Part shown: piece after piece, positions 1 through 7,196 of the stretch
Layout: each line of letters begins with the position of its first letter
Position numbering within the stretch: position 1 is the first letter of the stretch
Notes under the pieces: model-generated
What the model saw: the letters and a program-made list of their open reading frames with translations, nothing else
What the model was told of the DNA's origin: nothing
Database searches by the model: none
Position numbers and translations under genes: made by a program
From: a virus
IMG/VR virus record: IMGVR_UViG_3300046723_000152
Coordinates: 1 to 48,645 of that record
Reading direction: 5' to 3' (one strand)
Length of the DNA: 48,645 nt

Positions 1-92
1 TCGCCGGAGAGCAGCTCGAGGGCGCCAAGAAGGCGATCGCCGCGGCGAAGGAAGAGATCAAGCAGAAGAAGGTCGGCAAGGCGAAGAGCTGA
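1..92 (+). CDS. C-terminal end of a truncated gene
   Basis: Only the last 29 codons are present, reading in the frame that begins at base 3 and ending in TGA at 90-92. The visible tail is rich in Lys, Ala and Glu and should be a charged helix. It lies eight bases before the next start codon in the same direction, so it belongs to the same rightward operon. Too little is left to assign a family. If the window were a closed circle, the last bases of the window would put a TAG directly upstream in this frame, so direct end joining does not restore the gene. Confidence 0.55.
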   Translation, partial: AGEQLEGAKKAIAAAKEEIKQKKVGKAKS

Positions 93-99
93 GGATTCG

Positions 100-927
100 A
101 TGGAAACGCAAATTCAGGAATACAACTAGACGGCCGCAGCGCTAGCGGACCTCGCCAGCCGCTTCAAGGGCGTGATCTATGACGTCACCAAGCCAGCGGA
201 CATGGATGCAGCCAGAAAGGCCAGGGCGGAAATCCGGACCTATAGAACTGGGCTCGAGGCGAAGCGAGTCGAGATCAAGTCGCCCGCCCTGGAGCGCTGC
301 CGCCTGATCGATGCCGAGGCGAAGCGCATCACTGCGGCACTGGTCGAGCTCGAAGACCCGATCGACGCGCAGATCAAGGCCGAGGAGAACCGCAAGGAAG
401 CCGAGAAGCAAGCGGCCATACGGGCGGAGCAGGCGCGCATCGAGGCCGAGCAGCGAGCCATCAGGGAAGCTGAGGAGGGGCGCCTTGCTGCGGAGCGAAC
501 CGAGATCGCCCGTCGAAAGGCTGAACTGGACCGCGCTGAGCACGAAAGACTCTCTCTGGAGCGCCAAGCGCGCGAGCGGATTGAAGTCGAGGAGCGCGAG
601 GCGCGCGCCAGGATTCAAGCGGCAGAAGACGAGGCGAGGAAAGTCAGACTGGCGGAAGAAGATCGCCTGCGGGCCGAACGCGAGGCCGTGGACCGCGCCC
701 GCAGGGAGCAGGAAGAAAAGGCCATTGCGGAGCGCCGGGAAGCCGAACGGCAGGAACGTCTCGCGCAACAAGCGCGGGACGACGTAGCGCGGCAAAAACG
801 CCAGCAGGAGGTAGCACTAGCTGATGCCAGAGGAATGCTCGCGCTATTCGTCGAGCATTACGGAAAAATTGAGGAATTCGAGCAGATCGTCAAGGCGATC
901 AGAACTTACCAGCGGCAACCGAAATGA
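100..927 (+). CDS. DUF1351-like coiled-coil phage protein with an in-frame amber codon
   Basis: The ATG at 100 has a good ribosome site (GAGG at 91-94). Codon 10 (127-129) is TAG, after which the frame stays open to TGA at 925-927. The residues after the TAG (TAAALADL, then GVIYDVTKPADMD) continue a pattern I recall from phage DUF1351-like proteins, which usually have Gln or Lys where the amber lies. Residues after about 70 form a long Glu/Arg/Ala-rich coiled coil. Family members tend to sit in phage recombination or replication operons, and the function is unknown. Without suppression, a shorter product could start at GTG 172, but that start has only a weak ribosome site and would lose conserved residues. 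TAG is a normal stop elsewhere in the window, so this is a local event: mutation, sequencing error or programmed readthrough. Confidence 0.7.
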
Positions 928-1556
928 CCCCGCGCGACTTCCTCGAGGCGGCCCGCGTGCCGCACTCGCTCAAGCCTCAGCAGTTCGGCCTGTGGGAGAT
1001 CAAGCGCCTCGAATCGCCACTGGAGGACCTGATGCGCGCCGCCCGGCTGGAGCCAATCGGCTGGCCGGACTACACGGTCCTGATGCGCACCACGCTCAGT
1101 AATCTGCAACTCGAGGACGGCCACATCGTCATGGAGGATTCGGCGCGCGAGCTTCGCCGGCACCTGCCAATCTGGATGAGGGCCCGCGGCCGCGTGCTGA
1201 TCACGGGGCTCGGTCTCGGGTGCGTCGTGCGCGGCCTCCTCGCATCGCCCGCGGTCGAGCACGTCGACGTCGTCGAGATCGATCCGCTGATCATGCGCCA
1301 CGTCGGCGCCGAATTCCGAGGATCCACACGGTGCACGCTCCATCGCGCCGATGCGCTCAAATGGCAACCGCCAGCCGGCGCCAGCTGGGACTTCGCTTGG
1401 CACGATCTCTGGTTCGAGTCCTCCGCGGATCTGCACTGCGCCCACGTCATGCTCTTCCGGAAGTTCAAGCCGTGGATCGACCTGCCTCGCCAGGGCGCCT
1501 GGGCCTTTCCCCGCGAGATCGGCCGCCAGTTCCAGCTTCTCGGTGCACCGCGATGA
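924..1556 (+). CDS. SAM-dependent methyltransferase-fold protein (spermidine-synthase-like)
   Basis: The product has 210 residues. A Rossmann motif I (VLITGLGLGC, residues 91-100) and an acidic strand DVVEIDP (115-121) are the hallmarks of class I SAM-dependent methyltransferases and spermidine synthases. Genuine substrate residues cannot be picked out, and the C-terminal half (DFAWHDLWF) is unlike DNA methyltransferases, so a small-molecule or unknown substrate is as likely as DNA. The start overlaps the upstream stop as ATGA, and the end overlaps the next start in the same way, so it is translationally coupled in the rightward operon. Confidence 0.65.
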   Translation: MTPRDFLEAARVPHSLKPQQFGLWEIKRLESPLEDLMRAARLEPIGWPDYTVLMRTTLSNLQLEDGHIVMEDSARELRRHLPIWMRARGRVLITGLGLGCVVRGLLASPAVEHVDVVEIDPLIMRHVGAEFRGSTRCTLHRADALKWQPPAGASWDFAWHDLWFESSADLHCAHVMLFRKFKPWIDLPRQGAWAFPREIGRQFQLLGAPR

Positions 1557-1759
1557 ATGGCCCGGCCGACCCGATCGCCGTCAACACCACGTCGCCGGCG
1601 TTCCTCAAGGCGAAGGCGTCGCTCCCCGAGGATCTGCATCCCACGCTCGAGCAGATGTGCCGCGAGTACAAGTGCGCCGCACTCGAGACGATCGGCCAGC
1701 CCCTTTTCTCCCCGCGCGTGATCGCGAAGCTGATTCTGATGGGATGGAGAAGCCCATGA
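1553..1759 (+). CDS. Small hypothetical protein, 68 aa
   Basis: ATG at 1553 overlaps the TGA of the methyltransferase-like gene, and the stop overlaps the next start at 1756. The 68-residue product (MNGPADPIAV... ending ILMGWRSP) has no signal peptide or recognisable domain. Its place in an unbroken chain of ATGA overlaps is the main support that it is real. Function unknown. Confidence 0.6.
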   Translation: MNGPADPIAVNTTSPAFLKAKASLPEDLHPTLEQMCREYKCAALETIGQPLFSPRVIAKLILMGWRSP

Positions 1760-2121
1760 GGAATATCTCTTTCGCGCTGACCACGGCGCAATTCCGTGAT
1801 CGCTCGAAGTCGATAACTCGGCGCCGCGGCTGGTGGGATCTCGAGGTCGACGAGGAGCTGATGGGGGTCGAGAAGAGCCAAGGGCTGAAGAAGGGTGAGC
1901 GCGTTGTGAAGCTCGGCCAGATCCTGATCCGTGACGTGCGGATCGAGAAACTCAATCGCCTGGAGCTCGAGTCCGAATATGGCGCGCGGGAAATGATCCG
2001 CGAGGGCTTCCCCGGATTACCGCCCGCGGAGTTCGTCTACAACTTCTGCATATCCCACAAGTGCAAGCCGTGGGATGACGTCAATCGCATCGAGTTCGCC
2101 TACATGGGGCCGACGGCATGA
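1756..2121 (+). CDS. ASCH-domain-like phage protein
   Basis: The 121-residue product begins MRNISFALTTAQF, followed by a TRRRGWW core and a later KLGQILIRDVRIEKLN strand pattern. This layout (N-terminal strand, Thr-Arg-Arg core, ending VNRIEFAYM) matches phage ASCH-domain proteins, a PUA-like fold thought to bind RNA or modified bases. The start is taken at 1756, where ATGA overlaps the upstream stop; ATG 1744 is an alternative. The gene is coupled to 2118 by another ATGA overlap. Biochemical role unknown. Confidence 0.65.
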   Translation: MRNISFALTTAQFRDRSKSITRRRGWWDLEVDEELMGVEKSQGLKKGERVVKLGQILIRDVRIEKLNRLELESEYGAREMIREGFPGLPPAEFVYNFCISHKCKPWDDVNRIEFAYMGPTA

Positions 2122-2522
2122 ACGCCCCGGCCAACATCAGGGCGATCAATCTCATGAAGGATAGGCCGCGCGCCTTCACCGCGGCCGAGAAGGCCCTGAT
2201 TGGCAAGGTGCACGGCTACATGCCGGCTCAGCAGCTGCTCGAGATCCTGAACGAACGCCTCGCCGCCGATCTCGGGCCCGACGAACCGCAGCACACCATG
2301 GAGCAGCTCTACGCGGAGATCGGAGACTCAGGCGCCATGCCCGCCGGCGGCCACGACTGGTCGAGCCTGCGCAAGCTCGTCGCGAAGGCGCGCCGCGATG
2401 GCGTGCTGGAGCGCGTCACGCGCCAGGTGATCGACGACTTCGCCGTCGTGTTCTCGCTCAACGCGCGCCAGGTCCTCAACCTCCATGATGTCCTGCTGAA
2501 GGCGAAGGACGCGGACGAATGA
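2118..2522 (+). CDS. Hypothetical protein, 134 aa
   Basis: No family recognised. The 134-residue product is mostly helical in appearance and soluble, with an HDWSSLRKLVAKARRDGV stretch near residue 75 that could pack as a winged-helix, and an acidic C-terminus. It is coupled by ATGA overlaps to the ASCH-like gene upstream and to the HerA-like ATPase gene downstream. By position it may assist that ATPase, but this is inference only. Confidence 0.6.
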   Translation: MNAPANIRAINLMKDRPRAFTAAEKALIGKVHGYMPAQQLLEILNERLAADLGPDEPQHTMEQLYAEIGDSGAMPAGGHDWSSLRKLVAKARRDGVLERVTRQVIDDFAVVFSLNARQVLNLHDVLLKAKDADE

Positions 2523-3463
2523 AGCGCACCGTCATCATCCGTAAGGAGCTCGAGGGCGCGATCCTGGACTTCGGCAGCGTCGCGATCGACCTGTCGGAAT
2601 ACGCCACGACCGGGCTGCGCATGGTCGCCGTGGGCCCGAGCGGCATCGGCAAGACCAACGCCGGCCTGCTGGTGGCCGAGCAGCTCTCCCGCCAGGGCTG
2701 GGTGTCTATCCTGATCGATCCAGAGGGCGAGCTCGAGTCCATGTACGGCGATGCGGTCCGCGGCGTCAGCGAGCTGCGCGAGCGCCTGGCGAAGCGCGAT
2801 CAGCCGATCCTGGTCGTGTCGGCGAGGGACGCCTCGGAGTTCATCCCCTACGGCCGCATGATCCTCGAGGCGGCCGAGCAGGACCGCAAGCCGATCTTCG
2901 TGATGATGGACGAGGGACAGGCGTTCAGCGCGCCGAAGAAGCGCAAGGGCGACATCGGCGAGGCCTCCGACATCGTCAACCAGTTCGCCGAGCGCGGCCG
3001 CAAACGCGCCCTGGATCTCTTTCTCACGGCGCTGCGCTTCACCGGATCCCTCCACCGCTCGATCTTCGGCACGAAGAACCTGTCCCTGATCGGTTGCCAG
3101 GAGGATCCGACGGCCTGGGCCGCGCTCGCGCCGCAGTTCCGCTCCTCCAAGATCGAGTTCGGAGATCTCACCGCGCTCGCGCCGGGAGAATTCTTCTGCT
3201 TCAGCCGCGCCGGCGCCGAGAAGGTGCGCATGCCGATGGCCGAGGCGCTCAAGCGCGTCGCGCCCAAGGCGAAAGCCGCGAAGCCCAAGCTGCCGACCAC
3301 CTTCAGCCAATGGGACCGCGCCATGCGCGACGTGCCCACGCCCAGGCTGCGCGCCCTCACGCCGCCCCTGGTTGCCCTGCTCGGCGCCGTCGCCGGCCTC
3401 TCACCGCAGCAGATGCTCTCGGGCGACCGAGCCCTGCAGGACGAGCTGGGGACAAGACGATGA
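2519..3463 (+). CDS. HerA/FtsK-type P-loop ATPase
   Basis: The product has 314 residues. Walker A is GPSGIGKT (39-46) and Walker B is KPIFVMMDEG (about 124-133). After them comes an ERGRKRALDLFL segment of the kind that carries the arginine finger and sensor in HerA/FtsK ATPases. Such proteins form hexameric rings that translocate or remodel DNA; HerA itself works with the NurA nuclease, but no NurA-like gene is seen here. The C-terminal 80 residues are basic and Pro/Ala-rich. The gene overlaps both neighbours, and a second HerA-type ATPase lies 3.7 kb downstream in the same operon. Possible roles are replication, recombination or segregation of phage DNA; none is shown. Confidence 0.72.
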   Translation: MKRTVIIRKELEGAILDFGSVAIDLSEYATTGLRMVAVGPSGIGKTNAGLLVAEQLSRQGWVSILIDPEGELESMYGDAVRGVSELRERLAKRDQPILVVSARDASEFIPYGRMILEAAEQDRKPIFVMMDEGQAFSAPKKRKGDIGEASDIVNQFAERGRKRALDLFLTALRFTGSLHRSIFGTKNLSLIGCQEDPTAWAALAPQFRSSKIEFGDLTALAPGEFFCFSRAGAEKVRMPMAEALKRVAPKAKAAKPKLPTTFSQWDRAMRDVPTPRLRALTPPLVALLGAVAGLSPQQMLSGDRALQDELGTRR

Positions 3464-5379
3464 TTGCCTGGCAGCGCTTCATCCTCGAGCATGGCTGGCG
3501 CACGCCCTCGCACGAGCTCGCCGCGGTGCTCGGCCGCTCGATCGAGGAGGTCCTGCGGATCCGCGAAACTGGTGCGTGCTCGAGGCAGAAGAAAACGAAG
3601 CGCTTCGTGGAACTCTTCTCGCTCTGGCGCGGCCGCACGCCACGTGATGACGAATGGCCGATGCCTCGGAAAGCCGGCCGGCGCGGCGCCTACGAATGGC
3701 AGGCTCCGGATCTCGCCGTGGTCGCGAGCCTGGTCGGGCGTCTCGGTAAGGCGGAGATCTCGAAGATCATGACCGAGCGCCTCCGCAAGCGCACCGGCGA
3801 TCGCCGCGCCGTGCGCTCGCATCACAGCGTGCAGATGGCGATCAACCACCGCCTGGGCATGGTCACGACCGATGTCGTAGGCGGCATGACGATCGCCGAG
3901 GCCGGTCGCGAAGTGGGTTCACGCGCGATCATCTACCAGTGCATCCGCTCGAAGCAGCTGCGCCCGTTTCGCGTGGGGCGCCTCTGGGTGATACCGCGCG
4001 CGTCCTGGGAGGCCTGGAAGAAAACGAGGATCTTCCCGCCGAAGGGATATGTCCAGCTGAGCAAGATCCGGCGGCCGCTCGGGATCCGCAGCGACAAGCT
4101 GTCCGAGTGGGCGCGCGCCGGCTATATCCCCACCGCGGTGCGCTGCAATCCCTTCGGCCTCGATATTCATTCCACACGGTTCGGCACCTGGTTCATCGAT
4201 CCGAAGCTCGCGAGAAAGCTCGTCGCCGATCGACGCGCCGGCAGGCCGATGCCCTGGCACGGGAAGCCTGAGCCTGGCAATCTCGCCGTGACCTGGCGCA
4301 AGCTGCGCGCGCGCCTGCACCCGAAGGCCTGCAGCACCTGCGCGCAGATCTGGGGCCCGGAGGGTGCACCGCATTCCTACGATGACTACCTGCGCAGATA
4401 TCCGCCGCTTGCCCTCGGCGCGAAACGGCACCTCACGCGCAAATGGACGCCGGGCATGACGCCGGCGGAGGCCGCGCGCTTTGTCGGATGCGGGCCCTCG
4501 AGGGTTGCGCGCGCGATCGCGAATGGAGTGCTGAGCGCGACTCGCCGGGGGCGCCGCATCTATCTCTCGCGGACCGATGCGACGCACTGGCGCGCGCGCA
4601 GGTGCCCAACGGGAGACAGCGACAAGTGCTGGATCTCACTCGCGACCGCCAGCAAGCAATACCTGTTCACGCGCCGGCAGCTGCGGCGATTCATCGCCGA
4701 TCGCAAGCTGCTCGCGAAGATCGGCACCAACGGTCCGATGCGCGGTGAGACCTACGTCTCGAGGCATATGTGCGGGCAGTTGCGCCAGGCGATCGGATTC
4801 TCAGAGGATGAGGCGGCGCGCCGCGTCGGTGTCTCGATCGAGAGGCTGCGGATCCTGCTGCACGGATGCCAGTGGCGCGATCAGACGAAAGGAATCCCGC
4901 TTGCGACCGTGCGCGCACTGCAGCAGCGGTACGAATCGCAGGAAGGCTACACGCTCGCGCAAGCCGCGGCTGAGCTCGGCGTCTCCGAGAAGTGGATCCA
5001 TGATCGAAAGCTCGACGGCACGATCAGGATCTCGAGGACCAGGTGGGACCGCCGGCGGATCTACATCAGCAAGCCGCAGTTCAAACGGCTGCTCGAGGCG
5101 AAGCGGCATCCTGTGAAGCGCGAACGGTTCGGCGCGAACTGGCTTTTCCTGAGCGCGGCCGCGACGGAGGCAGGCGTCTCCAACGCGACCCTGCACAAGT
5201 GGTCGGAGGACGGCGAAGTGAAGCGCCGGCGATCGCGGCTCGGCTGGCGCTATCACCGCAGATCCGTGCGCGCTCGAGCACGACTCTACTGGCAATCCGT
5301 CCGCTTTCGTCGCGCCGTGCCGCCGGTCTGGATACCTCCCGGGCACGCGAGCGCGCAGCTCGAGGCGAGGGCCGCATGA
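3460..5379 (+). CDS. Tandem helix-turn-helix (excisionase/MerR-like) DNA-binding protein, 639 aa
   Basis: This large basic protein is built from repeated small helix-turn-helix units. Each has a TxAEAAxxxG turn, a second helix, then a basic wing and a final W/F-containing strand. I count about seven, near residues 143-185, 197-253, 332-378, 391-440, 446-487, 497-545 and 562-606; the clearest begin MTIAEAGREVG, MTPAEAARFVG and YTLAQAAAELGV. Single units of this type occur in excisionases and MerR-like proteins. A string of them suggests cooperative binding along DNA, as a nucleoid-like or partition factor or an excision architect. The ATG at 3460 overlaps the HerA-like gene's stop, so the two are likely made together. 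No enzymatic motif seen. Confidence 0.65.
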   Translation: MIAWQRFILEHGWRTPSHELAAVLGRSIEEVLRIRETGACSRQKKTKRFVELFSLWRGRTPRDDEWPMPRKAGRRGAYEWQAPDLAVVASLVGRLGKAEISKIMTERLRKRTGDRRAVRSHHSVQMAINHRLGMVTTDVVGGMTIAEAGREVGSRAIIYQCIRSKQLRPFRVGRLWVIPRASWEAWKKTRIFPPKGYVQLSKIRRPLGIRSDKLSEWARAGYIPTAVRCNPFGLDIHSTRFGTWFIDPKLARKLVADRRAGRPMPWHGKPEPGNLAVTWRKLRARLHPKACSTCAQIWGPEGAPHSYDDYLRRYPPLALGAKRHLTRKWTPGMTPAEAARFVGCGPSRVARAIANGVLSATRRGRRIYLSRTDATHWRARRCPTGDSDKCWISLATASKQYLFTRRQLRRFIADRKLLAKIGTNGPMRGETYVSRHMCGQLRQAIGFSEDEAARRVGVSIERLRILLHGCQWRDQTKGIPLATVRALQQRYESQEGYTLAQAAAELGVSEKWIHDRKLDGTIRISRTRWDRRRIYISKPQFKRLLEAKRHPVKRERFGANWLFLSAAATEAGVSNATLHKWSEDGEVKRRRSRLGWRYHRRSVRARARLYWQSVRFRRAVPPVWIPPGHASAQLEARAA

Positions 5380-7196
5380 AAGCATCCGACTTCAAACCCG
5401 ACGACGCCGTTCTCTATGTTCCCAGTCACGCGCACGGCGATCGCCGGCATCCGGATTGCGAGCACGGCGTCGTCAGGAGCCAGAACGGGAGCAACGTATT
5501 CGTGCGCTATTGGAAAAACGGAGTGCTGCAGAGCACTGCGCAGTCGACGAGCCCGGAGGACCTGGTGAAAGGAGGAGAGAAGCTTATGACCGTCGCCGAA
5601 GAAATGGCAGCTGCCCGCGAGAAAATCGCGCCGCCCTCGCACGAGGAGCTGCTCAAGCAGGCGCGCTGGATGGTCCTTCACCCGGATACCCCAGCAAGCC
5701 AGCGCCCGATGCTTATGGCGCTGCTTCGGGAGATCGACCTGCTCGAGCTATATCGCAAGGGCCTGAGCTATGACGGCAACGGCCACCCGCATTTCGATCG
5801 GGCGATCGCCGCCCGCGCTGCCGAGGCTAGGATTGATCGCGGCGATGCAGTCAATCTAGCGATGGACTGGCTGGAGAATAGGCCGACGCTGACGCCGAAT
5901 GGGATTCAGGCCCTTTGCAACGCGGTCATGCTCATGGACAAGACCCTCTCCTCCCGCCCCGCGATCATCGAGGAATGCGCGAGGGTGTGCGATGAGCAGT
6001 ACGAGAAGCACAAGCACTATTTCAGCGTCGGGCCCGGGTTAGCTACGGCCTGCGCCACCGCCATCCGAGCCCTCGCTCCAGGGGGGCAGAATGCAGCGCC
6101 GCAGGCTGGGCGGAAACCGTGCTGGTTCATCGAACGCAAAGAAGACCCGCGCTGGATCGAACCGTGGCCGAGTCGGAATTGGACAAACGATCCGCTTGCC
6201 GCTCGCGTGTTTAAGTCAAAAGCAGATGCTGAATTGTGTATCAAAGAAGGGCAAGTCTATGGAAGCGAAGCCTTTGCGACTGAGCATGCGTGGCTCGACG
6301 CCCCTCCCGCCCCCGCAGAGGTAGCCGAGGGTGCGGGGGAGGACGACCCAATTAAAGAGGTTCAGCTTCTTCGGAGAGCACACGAGACAGATTACATAAA
6401 CGATGGTGGGCATTTAGCTGACGAGCAGCGTGATATTCAGTATTCCGATATGTGCGCTCTAGCCTTATCACTCGCCACAAAACTGAAGCTCTCCTCCCGC
6501 CCCGCGATCGTCGAGGGCTGGCATGGCGGCACAGTAGAGAGCATCTCTGAATACTTCGCCAAGCCGTGCATCGTGGAGAACTTGGCAGCCGCGCATCCCG
6601 TCCTGCTCGTCAGGCAGATGGCGAACGAGATTCTTAGGCTACGCGCCCTCGCGCCAGGGGGACAGAATGCAGCCTTACCGTCAGGTGAGTTCACCAACCG
6701 TAAGCCCGAAGCTCATGGCGAGGGGCCTGCGGTGGCTGCACCGGATGAGCTAGACCGGCATCTTGAGGGCGAGCATCACGCTATCCGAGCGCAGAGTATC
6801 GACAGCCCAATGAATGCCTGCTCGCTCAAGGAAACCTGCCTGTGGCTGAAGAAGATCGCCCTCTCTGCCCCACCCACCCCCGCAGAGGTAGCCGAGGGTG
6901 CGGGGGAGGACTTGCGGAAGCTAGCGCTGAATCTTCCGGTATTCGACAAGAACCGAAACCAGTTCACAGTCGCAATGATGCAAGTAGCGATGGAGCAGGC
7001 AGCGAATTGCATCACTGACTTGCTCGCCCTCCGTGCCGCCCCCTCGCTGTCGATAGACTTCGATCTGCTGCAAACGCTCCAGATGCGGTGCAACTACATC
7101 ATCAATGGCTACAGCGACGCAAAATTAGAAGCCAAAGAAATGGGACGCCTGATCGGAGAGGCCCTCCTAGCGAAGGTGCGAGAGGCGGGGAAGTGA
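5376..7196 (+). CDS. KOW-like module fused to an internally duplicated Ea22-like protein
   Basis: The first 65 residues (AVLYVPSHAHGD... GVVRSQNG... FVRYWKN... SPEDL) match a small phage KOW-like protein that is often a separate gene. The rest resembles Ead/Ea22-like accessory proteins of phages, with the recurring signatures LSSRPAI, ALAPGGQNAA and PAEVAEGAGED each occurring twice. At DNA level a 35-base block at 6310-6344 recurs exactly at 6877-6911, and a 21-base block at 5946-5966 recurs at 6489-6509. A strong internal ribosome site (AAGGAGGAGAG before ATG 5586) lies in frame, so the second part may also be made alone. Coupled by ATGA to 3460 and by GTGA to 7193. Function unknown. Confidence 0.65.
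   Translation: MKASDFKPDDAVLYVPSHAHGDRRHPDCEHGVVRSQNGSNVFVRYWKNGVLQSTAQSTSPEDLVKGGEKLMTVAEEMAAAREKIAPPSHEELLKQARWMVLHPDTPASQRPMLMALLREIDLLELYRKGLSYDGNGHPHFDRAIAARAAEARIDRGDAVNLAMDWLENRPTLTPNGIQALCNAVMLMDKTLSSRPAIIEECARVCDEQYEKHKHYFSVGPGLATACATAIRALAPGGQNAAPQAGRKPCWFIERKEDPRWIEPWPSRNWTNDPLAARVFKSKADAELCIKEGQVYGSEAFATEHAWLDAPPAPAEVAEGAGEDDPIKEVQLLRRAHETDYINDGGHLADEQRDIQYSDMCALALSLATKLKLSSRPAIVEGWHGGTVESISEYFAKPCIVENLAAAHPVLLVRQMANEILRLRALAPGGQNAALPSGEFTNRKPEAHGEGPAVAAPDELDRHLEGEHHAIRAQSIDSPMNACSLKETCLWLKKIALSAPPTPAEVAEGAGEDLRKLALNLPVFDKNRNQFTVAMMQVAMEQAANCITDLLALRAAPSLSIDFDLLQTLQMRCNYIINGYSDAKLEAKEMGRLIGEALLAKVREAGK
5568..5588 (+). promoter_or_regulatory. Internal ribosome binding site and in-frame ATG
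   Basis: The sequence AAAGGAGGAGAG (about 5568-5579) precedes ATG 5586 by a normal spacing, inside and in frame with the 5376-7196 gene. It is a stronger ribosome site than the one at the outer start and marks the junction between the KOW-like module and the Ea22-like part. It suggests that both a fused 606-residue product and a 536-residue product are made. Confidence 0.5.

Noticed and set aside
2309-3310. Long open frame on the minus strand opposite the HerA-like ATPase
   Set aside because: It is a high-GC shadow of the plus-strand gene, has no ribosome site and no recognisable protein pattern; other long antisense frames are the same.
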